From positions 1 through 64,000 of the forward strand of contig JBEKDA010000001.1 in NCBI GenBank assembly GCA_050014595.1: 64,000 bases of DNA, written 5' to 3'. The position numbers were made by a program, and so were the translations under genes. This document shows positions 24,825-33,788 of the stretch, piece after piece (the stretch's first letter is position 1; every line of letters starts with the position of its first letter). The stretch comes from PALSA-129 sp050014595. GTDB taxonomy: Bacteria > Acidobacteriota > Terriglobia > Bryobacterales > Bryobacteraceae. The notes beneath the pieces were generated by a model. The model saw only the letters and a list, made by a program, of their open reading frames with translations, made no database searches and had not been told where the DNA came from.

Positions 24825-26153
24825 CTACGGCTGCGAGATCAGGGTGAAGCTCTCCAGCGTGGCCTGGCGGGCGCGCAACTCTCTCATCTCCTCTTCGCCC
24901 AGCTTTTCGGCGCAGCCTGCCGCTATCCGCATTCCGCGCTCGGCGAGTATCCGGCGGAACTCCGGATCGGGCGTCGAGGCGGCGATGTCACCGAGGGCTC
25001 GCAGCAACCGCAAGCTGACGGCCACATCCGTCTTCGAATACATGCGGATCTGCTCAAAGGCTGCGTCCAGCAGGCGCTCGAAGCGGATCCATCCAATGCT
25101 GGCGCGAACCACGCCCGGCGGATCGTAGAGCAGCTCATCCGGCGGCTCCCGGGACGCGAAGCGGATTAGAATGCGGCTCAACTGATCGACGCAGGTGATG
25201 GCGGTGGTCGGGTCGTTGACGGCGGGCGAGATCGCCTTCAACGCAATATCGACCATCTGCAAGACGCCAAACTCGACATCCTGCTGCAACGTTCTGGTGG
25301 GGCCGAAGTCGAACGTGGCAAGCAACTCGGCGGCTCCTTCGGGGGGCAGGCGGTTCCCCTTGGAGACCATCATCAGCGGGATTCCAGCCGGAACGAAGTG
25401 GCCGACCCGCCGCAGAACGCGGATGCTGACGTGGTAGTGTCTGGCAAGCGCAACCAGGCGTCGCGTATCGATGAAGCGGATGTAGCCGGAATCATCGCTC
25501 GAAACGGCCACCTCGATCGGGTTGGGGCGGAGCGGTTCGGCATCCTTCAGACGGTTCAGCCGGTGCGGCGAGGGCATGATCTCATCGATCATGGCTTCCG
25601 TCTCTTCCGCGATTCTGTCGACGATGTGATTGACACTGATGGCCTGCGAGATGTGGTGAATGAAAAAGAGCAGCAAACCGACACAGGCCAGCGCCAGCAC
25701 CATCGCGCCCAGGACGGTGGCCACTGGCGCGAAGGGGTGAGGCAGCGAGCGCGCCGCCGGGAGCGCCGCCATGCAGTACGAGAAGGTGCCGAGGAAGATA
25801 CCGAGCGTCCATTGCGTCACGCGGTCCCTGGAAAAGCTGACGATGATGCGCGGTGAGAACTGCATGGATGCCAGGGTGAGCGTCATCAGCAGGATGGCGA
25901 ACACGATGGACACCACCGTCATGATGGAGGCGGCGATGCCCGCCAGAATGACCTGGGCGACTTGCGGGTCGGCGTGCGAGGGGAATAGGACCGTGGGCAC
26001 CCAGGCGCTGGCGGCTGGGAACTCCTCTTCCGACCACGACAGGAATGCGCCCGCGCAGCCCAGCGTCAGCGCGATGATCAGCGGGCGAATCAAAAATCCG
26101 CCACGCAGGTTATACATTGCGTGGCGCAGCATCAACGGAAGGCTCTTGCTCAC
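24825..26153 (-). CDS. DUF2254 membrane protein
   Basis: A 442-residue protein with four N-terminal membrane segments (RPLIIALTLGCAGAFLSW, VILAGIAASIMTVVSIVFAI, LGIFLGTFSYCMAALPAA and a fourth near VLGAMVLALACVGLLLFFI) and a long soluble C-terminal half (MIDEIMPSPHRLNRLKDAEP, ALARHYHVSIRVLRRVGHFV). The segment FSPRIIVSFSRDRVTQW after the second helix is diagnostic for DUF2254. The function is unknown; the C-terminal part also contains AISPAVNDPTTAITCVDQLS, which is conserved in the family. It is convergent with the second caspase gene, 25 bp away. Confidence 0.85.
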   Translation of the reverse strand: MSKSLPLMLRHAMYNLRGGFLIRPLIIALTLGCAGAFLSWSEEEFPAASAWVPTVLFPSHADPQVAQVILAGIAASIMTVVSIVFAILLMTLTLASMQFSPRIIVSFSRDRVTQWTLGIFLGTFSYCMAALPAARSLPHPFAPVATVLGAMVLALACVGLLLFFIHHISQAISVNHIVDRIAEETEAMIDEIMPSPHRLNRLKDAEPLRPNPIEVAVSSDDSGYIRFIDTRRLVALARHYHVSIRVLRRVGHFVPAGIPLMMVSKGNRLPPEGAAELLATFDFGPTRTLQQDVEFGVLQMVDIALKAISPAVNDPTTAITCVDQLSRILIRFASREPPDELLYDPPGVVRASIGWIRFERLLDAAFEQIRMYSKTDVAVSLRLLRALGDIAASTPDPEFRRILAERGMRIAAGCAEKLGEEEMRELRARQATLESFTLISQP

Positions 26154-26343
26154 GGCTCTATCTGTTCAAGTGTAGCGGATCAGACCCGCGTGTACAAAAG
26201 AAGAACCAGGTTGGTAACCCGCGGCGGACGTTTCCAAATGGCCGCCCAGCGCCGGTTGCCAACCGGAGCGCAGGATACCGTCCTGCCCCGCATAGGCCGC
26301 CGAGTGTAACTGTATGCAGCGAGTCTCAATAGGTTAGGCCATT

Positions 26344-26366
26344 GAGCCCGCCGGGAAGGCGGGCTC
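26344..26366. repeat. GC-rich hairpin in the DUF2254-sortilin gap
   Basis: GAGCCCGCCGGGAAGGCGGG runs into CTC and forms a perfect 9-bp stem (GAGCCCGCC / GGCGGGCTC) in the 242-bp gap. GCAGGCTGCAGCC follows at once. Also in the gap are GGTTGGTAACCCGC and GGTTGCCAACCGG, further small palindromes. No gene is supported. Confidence 0.5.
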
Positions 26367-26395
26367 GCAGGCTGCAGCCATGAAGGGCCGTTGCT

Positions 26396-29374
26396 TTAAC
26401 GGTTCGAGGCTTCGAGCGGGACGACTTCCACTTTCTGGGGCTGGCCCAGGGGAGTGAAATTCGTTCCGGCCAGTTTGCCGAGTGTGACGGTGTAGATGCC
26501 GGGTTTGACCGCGGCGCCGCCGCGGCCGCCACGGCCGCCGAATCCGCCGCCACCACCACCGCCGCGGCCGGCTTGGGCTGCGGGGTCACCGGTGTCGGCT
26601 GCATCGCCGGCGCCTGCGCCAGCGGCATCGCCGCGTCCGCCGCGACCACCACGGCCACCGGCTGCGCCAGCTCCTGCACCAGCAGCACCGGCTGCGCCCA
26701 CATCACCTGCCGCGCCAGCGCCGGCCGCACCGGCGTCACCGGCTGCGGCAGCGCCGCCACGGCCGCCGCCACCACCGCCACCGCGGCCCCCACGGCCGCC
26801 CGCATTGGCTGGTGGGGTTTCTCGCAGATCCCAGGCTGCCCGGTGCAGCCCGGCGCGCGTGGAGGCGTCGATCTGGCGGACCATCTTGCCGGTCGAATCG
26901 GCGATTTGCAGGACGTACTTGGGGGCGTCGGCTCCGCCGGTGCTGGCTAGATCGTCGCGCAGATAGTAGGTGAGCATCGCGCCGAAAGCCGGGTTGGGAG
27001 AAGCGATGTTGTCGCCCTGGGCGCGGTAGTAACCGATCTCGTCGAACTGGCGCGCCTTGCGGCCGGGCGCGAACAGGGCGCCTTCGGAGGTAAGCGCTTG
27101 CGGAGTGATCTGGCGGAGCGCGGAATAGTCGTCGAGGATGAAGAAACCGCGTCCGAACGAAGCGGCGGCCAGATCGCTCTCGCGGCGCTGGATTTCCAGG
27201 TCGCGAATGGTGATGGTGGGCATGCCGTTGGCGATCTTGATCCAGTGCGCGCCGCCATCGATGCTGAAAGAAAGGCCGAACTCGGTTCCCACGAAGAGGA
27301 GCCGGGGATTGATGTGATCCTGCACGATGGTCCAGGCGGGATCGCGATCGGGGAGATCGCCGGCGATGGAGGTCCAGGTGCGGCCGAGGTCGGTGGACTT
27401 GAGAACGTACGGCTTGAAATTGCCGCGTTGGAAATCGTTGAGCGTGACGTAGAGGGTATTGACATCGGTGGGCGAAGGGTGGACGTCGGTGACGTAAGTG
27501 AGATCGGGGACGTCCGGGAACTTGTCGATCTTGCGCCAGGTCTGCGAGCCGTCTTCGGAGATCTGCACCAGGCCGTCGTCGGTGCCGACGAAGAGCAGTC
27601 CTTCTTTGAGCGGCGACTCGGCCAGCGCGGTGCCGGTGCCGTATTCGTCGGTGAATTCGTTTTTCCAAACCGCGTCGGCGCCCCAGACCTTGCCCATCAC
27701 CGGGACGGTGTCGCGGTCGATGGCGCGCGTGAGATCGGGCGAAACCAGCTTCCAGGACGCGCCGCTATCGTCGCTGCGCATCAGCCGGTTGCCGGCGATG
27801 TACAGGCGCGTGTGGCTGTGCGGGCTGACGATGAAGGGAATGTCCCAGCGCGAGCGCAGCTTGGGGTCGTCGACTTTGCCCGGTGGCGGCGTTGCTTGCG
27901 TCTGCCCGCCGCGCCCGCCGCGGCCGGCTTGCGGGTTGATGCTCGTGCTGATGCCGGTCTTGAGGTCCAGGCGCACGCAGTTGATCTGCTGGGAGCAGGT
28001 GTAGACGATGGAGGCATCGTCCCGGTCGGCGCGCGACTGGTAGCCATCGCCGCCGCCGGTGTTCATCCAATCGGAAGTGCGGATGCCGGCGCGGTTGGAA
28101 GTCCGCGAGGGGACGCCCTGGGAGCCGTTGTCCTGCGTGCCGCCGTAGACGTTGTAGAACGGCAGGCCGTTGTCCACCGACACGCGATAGAACTGCGTCA
28201 CCGGAATGTTGTTGAAGTGGCGCCAGGTGCGGCCATGGTCGTAGGACTCATAGAGGCCGCCGTCGTTGCCTTCGATCAGGTGCTGCGGGTCGGCCGGATC
28301 GAAGACCAGGGCGTGGTTATCGGAGTGGACTCCCCAGCCGGCGCGCTGGATGGTCTTGCCGCCGTCTTCGGTGACGAAGACGTTGATGTCCATGCCATAG
28401 ACGCGGTCGTATTGCGAGGGGTCGGCGAAGATTTCGCCATAGTATTCGGGGTCCTGGACTTCGAAGAAAGCCCCGCGGGCGAAGTGGGCGCCGGCGTCGT
28501 CGGACCGGTAGTAGCCGCTCATCTTGTTGACCTTGGCGGTCATGATGAAGGCGTACACCACGTCGGGCTTCTGCGGCGAAATGGCCAGCGCGATGCGCCC
28601 CATGTCCACGGTGGGCAGGCCGTCTTTGAGTTGGGTCCAGTGCGCGCCGCCGTCGCCGGTCTTGAAGATGCCGGCCTCCGGGCCACCGGCCACCACCACG
28701 CTGGTGTTGCGGCGGCGCTGGTAAGCAGCCGCGTAGATCACATCCGGGTTGCGCGGATCGATATCGATATCGGTGATGCCGGTGTTTTCGGAGATCTGGA
28801 GCACGGCCCTCCAGGTCTGGCCGCCGTCGGTGGTCTTGTACAAGCCGCGGTCGCCGCCGGACGCAAAGAGCGGCCCCTGCACGGCGACCCACATGACCTT
28901 GGAATCGCGCTTGTCGATGAGGATCTTGGCGATGTGCTCGGAGTTCTTGAGCCCCATGTTCTTCCAGGTGCGGCCGGCGTCGGTGCTCTTGTAAATGCCG
29001 TCGCCATAGCCGATGGCGCGTTGGGCTTGGTTCTCGCCGGTGCCCAGCCAGACGGTATCGGGGTTGTTCGGATCGACCGTGACGCAGCCGAGCGAGTAGG
29101 AGCCGCCGTTATCGAAGATCGGATTGAAGGTGATGCCCCGATTGGTGGTTTTCCAGAGGCCGCCGGAGGCCGTCGCGACGTACCAGATGTCGCGATTGTG
29201 GGGGTCGACGGCCACGTCGGCGATGCGCCCGGAAGTAAACGTCCCGGAAATGTTGCGCATCTGGATTTCGTGAAAGAGTTCCGGGGTGAGCCGCGGCGCG
29301 GAGGCCGGTTGGGCGAACGCCAGCCCCGCACAGACGACGGTGGCTGGAAGGAGGAACAAAAAGGTGCGTTTCAT
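26396..29374 (-). CDS. Secreted sortilin/VPS10-like BNR beta-propeller protein
   Basis: A 992-residue exported protein with a signal peptide (MKRTFLFLLPATVVCAGLAF). At least nine BNR/Asp-box motifs run through residues 60-730, such as KSTDAGRTWKNMG, KTTDGGQTWRAV, ESYDHGRTWRHF, RSDDSGASWKL and SIDGGAHWIKI, as in sortilin-like propellers and plant photosystem assembly-type repeats. It ends in a Gly/Ala/Arg-rich region (about 860-960, from RGGRGGGGGGGRGG onward) and a short beta domain (GIYTVTLGKLAGTNFTPLGQ). Such proteins are abundant in Acidobacteria, and some are called glycosyl hydrolases without proof. Substrate unknown. Confidence 0.86.
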   Translation of the reverse strand: MKRTFLFLLPATVVCAGLAFAQPASAPRLTPELFHEIQMRNISGTFTSGRIADVAVDPHNRDIWYVATASGGLWKTTNRGITFNPIFDNGGSYSLGCVTVDPNNPDTVWLGTGENQAQRAIGYGDGIYKSTDAGRTWKNMGLKNSEHIAKILIDKRDSKVMWVAVQGPLFASGGDRGLYKTTDGGQTWRAVLQISENTGITDIDIDPRNPDVIYAAAYQRRRNTSVVVAGGPEAGIFKTGDGGAHWTQLKDGLPTVDMGRIALAISPQKPDVVYAFIMTAKVNKMSGYYRSDDAGAHFARGAFFEVQDPEYYGEIFADPSQYDRVYGMDINVFVTEDGGKTIQRAGWGVHSDNHALVFDPADPQHLIEGNDGGLYESYDHGRTWRHFNNIPVTQFYRVSVDNGLPFYNVYGGTQDNGSQGVPSRTSNRAGIRTSDWMNTGGGDGYQSRADRDDASIVYTCSQQINCVRLDLKTGISTSINPQAGRGGRGGQTQATPPPGKVDDPKLRSRWDIPFIVSPHSHTRLYIAGNRLMRSDDSGASWKLVSPDLTRAIDRDTVPVMGKVWGADAVWKNEFTDEYGTGTALAESPLKEGLLFVGTDDGLVQISEDGSQTWRKIDKFPDVPDLTYVTDVHPSPTDVNTLYVTLNDFQRGNFKPYVLKSTDLGRTWTSIAGDLPDRDPAWTIVQDHINPRLLFVGTEFGLSFSIDGGAHWIKIANGMPTITIRDLEIQRRESDLAAASFGRGFFILDDYSALRQITPQALTSEGALFAPGRKARQFDEIGYYRAQGDNIASPNPAFGAMLTYYLRDDLASTGGADAPKYVLQIADSTGKMVRQIDASTRAGLHRAAWDLRETPPANAGGRGGRGGGGGGGRGGAAAAGDAGAAGAGAAGDVGAAGAAGAGAGAAGGRGGRGGRGDAAGAGAGDAADTGDPAAQAGRGGGGGGGFGGRGGRGGAAVKPGIYTVTLGKLAGTNFTPLGQPQKVEVVPLEASNR

Positions 29375-29440
29375 GATTACCAGGGATGTAGTATATGCAA
29401 TTCCGGGTAGTCCTTTAAGGCGGACGCGGCGTGGCTGGGG

Positions 29441-30394
29441 TTACACAACCCGGCGCCAGACTTCGGGGGAGACGTTCCGGCCGCACAGGACGATGGCGAC
29501 GGTCTTGCCGGCCCAGCGGTGGGCGTCCTGGCGGAAAGCGGCCACGGCTAGGGCGGCCGCGCCTTCGATCACCCAGTGTTCGGCTTCGAGGACCAGCCGC
29601 ATCGCCGCCAGAATTTCGTCTTCCGACACAAAAATGGCGCGGTCGATGGTGTTACGGCAGAGTTCGAGAGTGACGGAATGGGGTTCGAGGCCGCCGGAGG
29701 TGCTCTCGGAAAGAGTGGGTTTTTCGGGAACGTCGATCACCTGGCCGGCCTGCAGGCACTGGTAGAGGACGGGAGAGTTTTCGGGCCAGCATCCGATGAT
29801 TTGCGTGGCGGGGGAAACCGACTTGAGGAAGCCACCGATGCCCGCGATGAGGCCTCCGCCGCCCACCGCCACGAAGACTGCGTCGAGGTGCGGCGCCTGG
29901 CGGTCGAGTTCCACGGCTATGGTGCCTTGGCCGGCCACCACATCGAGATCATTGTATGGAGAGATGAAGACCCGGCCGGAGGATTCTGCGGCGTGGCGCG
30001 CGGCGAGCTCGGCGGTGAGGGGGTCCGAGCCGGCCGTCCGGATGCGCGCGCCGAGCGATTCGATGCGCCGGGCTTTGGCTGGGGCGACGCTGGAGGAGAC
30101 GAAGACTTCGGCGGCGATGGAACGCGCGCGGGCGGCGGCTGCGATGCCCAGGCCGTGGTTGCCGTTGGAAGCGGCTACCACGCCGCGGGCGGCCTGCTCC
30201 GCGGTGAGGAGCGCGATCTTATGGGAAGCTCCGCGGAACTTGAAGGAGCCGGTGTGCTGGAGGTGTTCGAGCTTCAGTAAGACCGTGGCCCCGGAGTCAC
30301 CGGCCAGAGCGGCGGACTCTTCCACCGGAGTCTCGCGGACCAAGGGGCGGATGCGTTCGTAAGCGGCGGCGACGCGGGCGTGCATAGAGGCCAT
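29441..30394 (-). CDS. PLP-dependent threonine/serine dehydratase-like enzyme
   Basis: A 317-residue fold-type II PLP enzyme. The Schiff-base Lys52 is in HTGSFKFRGASHK, the phosphate loop is VAVGGGGLIAGIGG around residue 175, and SNGNHGLGIAAAARA is the substrate loop. There is no C-terminal ACT domain, so it matches the short, catabolic or IlvA-like threonine ammonia-lyase/serine racemase group rather than the allosteric biosynthetic form. The start is taken as ATG at 30394; 30385 is also possible. A dispersed palindrome lies just upstream of it. Confidence 0.85.
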   Translation of the reverse strand: MASMHARVAAAYERIRPLVRETPVEESAALAGDSGATVLLKLEHLQHTGSFKFRGASHKIALLTAEQAARGVVAASNGNHGLGIAAAARARSIAAEVFVSSSVAPAKARRIESLGARIRTAGSDPLTAELAARHAAESSGRVFISPYNDLDVVAGQGTIAVELDRQAPHLDAVFVAVGGGGLIAGIGGFLKSVSPATQIIGCWPENSPVLYQCLQAGQVIDVPEKPTLSESTSGGLEPHSVTLELCRNTIDRAIFVSEDEILAAMRLVLEAEHWVIEGAAALAVAAFRQDAHRWAGKTVAIVLCGRNVSPEVWRRVV

Positions 30395-30406
30395 GGTACC
30401 GCCAGT

Positions 30407-30429
30407 AGGACAGGCCTCCTGGCCTGTCC
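30407..30429. repeat. Dispersed repeat family A, half element
   Basis: AGGACAGGCCTCCTGGCCTG continues to TCC at 30429 and forms a hairpin (GGACAGGCC / GGCCTGTCC). The same sequence forms both arms of the 47141-47211 element. It lies 12 bp upstream of the dehydratase start and is followed by a run of six T. Confidence 0.65.
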
Positions 30430-30461
30430 AGGCCCTTTTTTCCACAACCTGCTAAAACCTG

Positions 30462-30716
30462 CTAAAAGAGGCGATGCATTCCAGCCGTATCGGCGTGCTG
30501 GCGCACGATGGCGCCGCGCAGCTCGCGGCGCAGTTCGAGGCGATAGCGCTCCATCTCGCGGCGGGCTTCCCTGCGGGCGCGCAGGACTTCCCTTCGCGCT
30601 TCCCGCCGCAGCGCGCGGGTTTCGGCAACCGCGCGCCGGTAAGCCTGGCGGTCGGTGCGCCAGTCTTTGGAAAAGGCCGGGGCCATCAGCAATAGTGCAA
30701 GCACGGCGAGCTTCAT
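30462..30716 (-). CDS. Small secreted Arg/Glu-rich protein
   Basis: An 84-residue protein with a signal peptide (MKLAVLALLLMAPAFS) and a mature part that is almost entirely charged helix (RALRREARREVLRARREARR, MERYRLELRRELRGAIVRQH). GAAGGAG lies before the ATG at a normal distance, and a GTG three codons earlier is ignored. No family is recognised. The charge pattern predicts a single long helix or coiled coil in the periplasm. The 3' end carries a duplicated ACCTGCTAAA. Moderate confidence that this is a real gene. Confidence 0.55.
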   Translation of the reverse strand: MKLAVLALLLMAPAFSKDWRTDRQAYRRAVAETRALRREARREVLRARREARREMERYRLELRRELRGAIVRQHADTAGMHRLF

Positions 30717-30850
30717 GGGGGTCACTCCTTCGAAGAGGAATACCGGGGGTCGCGGTTTTGGTTACGCAATTGCACTAATGAGTTTCGTGACACGGCGGGG
30801 TGCAGGGATTCTGCGGTTCCGCCGATGGAAGAAGAGAGAAGGATGGCAAC

Positions 30851-31897
30851 ATGAAGATCGCTCAGCATTCGGTTACTCTGACGACTCCGGCGCGAGTTCC
30901 GGCGCAGACCCACAGCGCGCAAACGGGATCGACAACCTCGGGACAGACCAGCAAAGCGGTGAATCCCTTCGCCGCCCTGGTGACCAGCCGGCTTCCGGCT
31001 GCGAGTTCGGGCGAAGGGGTGGCCGTCAAAGCGCCTGCGGCGCCGGTCACCGCGAAGACCACGACAGTAACGGTGAACCCGCTCGCCAGTTGGGTGACGT
31101 GCGGGCCGCCGCCGGCGAACCCGGCGAGCGCCACTGCCACGGCGGCGGCCGCCACGGAGGTGGCGCCCGTGAACCCGCTCGCCAGTTGGGTGACGTGCGG
31201 GCCGCCGCCGGCGAACCCGGCGAGCGCCACTGCCACGGCGGCGGCCGCCACGGAGGTGGCGCCCGTGAACCCGCTCGCGGGCCTGGTGACGGCCACACCA
31301 GCGGTGACCGCCGCGAGCACTGGGAGTTCGACGCCCGTGACGGTGCCGGCGCAGCCGGGGATCGGCGCGTTGATCAGCGCCATCATGAACGGTTCGTTCC
31401 AGCCCACTTATATGAATCCTTCGCAATTGGTGGAAAACACGCCCGCCGGCACGATTTTCAACTCGCCGGCGTATTACGCTTCCGATCAGACGGCGCAGCA
31501 ACTGGCGACGCTGCTGGGAGGCACGGTGGTGCAGAAAGTCCCGTTTGCTTCGTCCGATGCGACCACCACGGAAATCAAGGCCAATTTCATACAATTGCCG
31601 AGCGGCCAGACGGTGAATGCGGCGGATCTCGCGTACTATGCGAAGTTCGGTGGATACGGTGTGCAGCAACTGGCCGCGGATTTGACGCAGGAAATCAATC
31701 AGGGCGGGGCCATCACGAGCTACAACGACCAGATGGTGGCCTTTCTGAGCGGGACCGGAGATTTCCCGGGCGAGACGCCAACTTTTCAGCCGAACGTGAT
31801 CGGGCCGGCCATTGCAGGGATGACGTATCCGCCGGGAACGCTGGCGGCGGACGGATCGGTAATTAACCCGATGGCGCCGAACCGGATCGGGAGCTGA
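30851..31897 (+). CDS. Unknown protein with VNPLA tandem repeats
   Basis: A 348-residue protein without signal peptide or membrane helix. Residues 36-150 carry four VNPLA-type modules (VNPFAALVTSRLPA, VNPLASWVTCGPP twice, VNPLAGLVTATPA), separated by Ala/Pro/Thr-rich linkers; two copies are identical at the DNA level. The remaining 200 residues look folded (FQPTYMNPSQLVENTPAGTI, YYASDQTAQQLATLLGGTVV, YAKFGGYGVQQLAADLTQEI). AAGGA precedes the ATG at 30851. I do not recognise the family. It lies 222 bp upstream of the Tad cluster, but a link to it is not shown. Confidence 0.68.
   Translation: MKIAQHSVTLTTPARVPAQTHSAQTGSTTSGQTSKAVNPFAALVTSRLPAASSGEGVAVKAPAAPVTAKTTTVTVNPLASWVTCGPPPANPASATATAAAATEVAPVNPLASWVTCGPPPANPASATATAAAATEVAPVNPLAGLVTATPAVTAASTGSSTPVTVPAQPGIGALISAIMNGSFQPTYMNPSQLVENTPAGTIFNSPAYYASDQTAQQLATLLGGTVVQKVPFASSDATTTEIKANFIQLPSGQTVNAADLAYYAKFGGYGVQQLAADLTQEINQGGAITSYNDQMVAFLSGTGDFPGETPTFQPNVIGPAIAGMTYPPGTLAADGSVINPMAPNRIGS
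31073..31264 (+). repeat. Perfect 96-bp tandem duplication in a coding region
   Basis: 31073-31168 and 31169-31264 are base-for-base identical 96-bp units beginning GTGAACCCGCTCGCCAGTTG. Each encodes 32 residues with VNPLASWVTCGPP. A diverged third start (GTGAACCCGCTCGCGGGCC) follows at 31265. The unit is divisible by three, so the frame is kept. Confidence 0.92.
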
Positions 31898-32118
31898 GAG
31901 CTTGCCCCAAAGGCCAAAGCATGGCTGGCCCCGATAAACACACATGAATGCGGATTGAAGAGAATTGGTTTATGGGCGTTCATCAGCGTTGATCGGCGGC
32001 TCAATATGCTTTTTTCGGACTCTTTCAGCGGCCTCCTAAGGGGATGATCCGCCGAGATTCAGACGGGCACCCGATTGGCAGGGCGGGCCGGCGCTGGTAG
32101 AGTCGAGGCGTAAGAGCC

Positions 32119-33363
32119 ATGAACGCGGTCATGGGGACAGCCCGGGCGTGCGGGCGGCGGGGATACGTCGTGGTCACCACGCTGGTGAGCCTGGTGGTCC
32201 TGCTGTCATTCCTCGGCCTGGGGATCGACGTCGGATACGAAGAATACGTCAAGACGCGCATGCAGACGGCGGCGGATGCGGCGGCCGTGGGTGGGGCGCA
32301 GGAACTGCGGGCGAGCGGCTCGACGAATCTGGTCGCGGCGGCCAAGGGGGATGCGGCGGCCAACGGGTTCACGGACGGCTCGAACGGAGTCGCCATCACC
32401 GTGAACAACCCTCCGGCAACGGGCTATTCGACGGGAAATTCCAGCGCGGTGGAAGTCCTGATCTCGCAAAACGTGCCCACATTTTTCATGGAAGTGATCG
32501 GCATCTTTTCCGGCACGGTGCAGGCGCGGGCGGTGGCGCAGTTGGGCAGCGGAACGAACTGTCTTTACGCGCTTGATCCGGCGGCGAGCGGGGCATTCAG
32601 CGCGAGCGGCGGCGTCAATGTGCAAGTCAACTGCGGCATTATGGTGGATTCCTCGAGCGCCACGGCGATGTCGGTGAGCGGCGGCTCGACGGTGACGGCT
32701 GCCCATATCGACCTGACCGGGAAAGACACGGTGAGCGGCGGCTCGACGGTGAGTCCGGCGCCGGTGACGGGTGTGGCGGCGTCGAGCGATCCGCTTTCAT
32801 CCCTGCCGAAGCCGTCGGTAGGAGGTTGCACCTACACGAGCAAGAGCGTTTCGGGCGGGGCCACGGCCACGCTTTCGCCGGGAACCTATTGCGCGGGCAT
32901 CTCGATCAGCGGCGGCTCGAAGGTGACGTTTAACGCGGGCACATACATCATTAAGGGCGGAGGGTTATCGGTGAGCGGCGGTTCCACGATAACCGGCTCG
33001 GGTGTGACCTTCTTCAACACGGCGGCGGCGGGCTACGGTTACGGGCCGATCTCGCTGAGCGGGGGCACGACGGTAACGCTGAGCGCGCCCACCACGGGTT
33101 CGCTGGCGGGGATTTTGTTTTTCGAGGACCCCAGTGTGGGGGCGGGCGCGGCGAGCTCGTTTTCCGGCGGGGCGAGCTCGATCTTAAACGGGACTCTCTA
33201 TTTCCCGACGACCGGTCTGTCGTATTCGGGCGGCTCTTCGAGCGCCTATACCATCATCGTGGCCGATACGGTCAACTTCTCCGGCGGCAGCGTGCTGAAC
33301 AACGACTACTCGTCGCTTTCCGGCGGATCGCCGGTGAAGGGCGGCGCCACATTGAGCGAATAG
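32119..33363 (+). CDS. TadG-like pilus-assembly protein with SGG repeats
   Basis: A 414-residue protein. Residues 14-62 form the TadE/TadG-type N-terminus: a membrane segment (YVVVTTLVSLVVLLSFLGLG) followed by GIDVGYEEYVKTRMQTAADA and AAVGGAQEL, diagnostic of TadG-related proteins. Residues 150-410 carry many SGGS/SGGA motifs (VSGGSTVT, ISGGSKVT, LSGGTTVT, FSGGSVL), spaced about 20-25 residues apart, which suggests a beta-helix. It begins a three-gene unit with two TadE-like genes, separated by 2 bp and then a four-base overlap. Start codon 32119 or 32131. Confidence 0.82.
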   Translation: MNAVMGTARACGRRGYVVVTTLVSLVVLLSFLGLGIDVGYEEYVKTRMQTAADAAAVGGAQELRASGSTNLVAAAKGDAAANGFTDGSNGVAITVNNPPATGYSTGNSSAVEVLISQNVPTFFMEVIGIFSGTVQARAVAQLGSGTNCLYALDPAASGAFSASGGVNVQVNCGIMVDSSSATAMSVSGGSTVTAAHIDLTGKDTVSGGSTVSPAPVTGVAASSDPLSSLPKPSVGGCTYTSKSVSGGATATLSPGTYCAGISISGGSKVTFNAGTYIIKGGGLSVSGGSTITGSGVTFFNTAAAGYGYGPISLSGGTTVTLSAPTTGSLAGILFFEDPSVGAGAASSFSGGASSILNGTLYFPTTGLSYSGGSSSAYTIIVADTVNFSGGSVLNNDYSSLSGGSPVKGGATLSE

Positions 33364-33365
33364 CC

Positions 33366-33788
33366 ATGGCCAGGAAACGGGGCACAGCGTTAGTGGAGTT
33401 TGCAGTCATGTTGCCGCTGATCTTGCTGCTGCTGGCGGGCGTGCTGGATTACACGCTGGTGATGCGCACGGCCATTTCGGTGGCCGACGCGGCGCGGGCG
33501 GGAGCGCAGTACGGCAGCCTGGGCGCGGCCAACGCGTCGAATCCATTGGGCATGCAGAACGCCGCTCTGAATGCGGCGCCGGATGTTCACGGGCTTACCG
33601 CGACGGCGGTGAAAACCTGCCAGTGTTCGGACTCGACGACGGTGAGCTGCACCGGCAGTTGCTCATCCGGCCCGGTGCGGGTATACGCGCAAGTGACGGC
33701 GTCGACCACCGCGACGCCCATCTTCAGCTACTCGCTGGTGCCCTTTGCGGGAGCGGTCTCGACCACCGTGCGTATGAGGGCCCAGTGA
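33366..33788 (+). CDS. TadE-like pseudopilin, copy 1
   Basis: A 140-residue protein with the TadE signature KRGTALVEFAVMLPLILLLL near the N-terminus, combining a prepilin-like segment (the Glu at position 5 of the hydrophobic stretch) and one membrane helix. The rest is extracellular with four Cys (VKTCQCSDSTTVSCTGSCSS), likely disulfide-linked. TadE proteins are minor pseudopilins of the Flp/Tad pilus. It overlaps the next gene by four bases and follows the TadG-like gene by two. Confidence 0.86.
   Translation: MARKRGTALVEFAVMLPLILLLLAGVLDYTLVMRTAISVADAARAGAQYGSLGAANASNPLGMQNAALNAAPDVHGLTATAVKTCQCSDSTTVSCTGSCSSGPVRVYAQVTASTTATPIFSYSLVPFAGAVSTTVRMRAQ

Noticed and set aside
27098..29410. 770-residue plus-strand frame
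   Set aside because: Opposite the sortilin-like gene, whose BNR motifs are clear; the frame is Gly/Val/Asp-rich shadow.
31073..31264. CRISPR-like array
   Set aside because: The units are 96-bp direct repeats without spacers, encode protein in frame and no cas gene is near.
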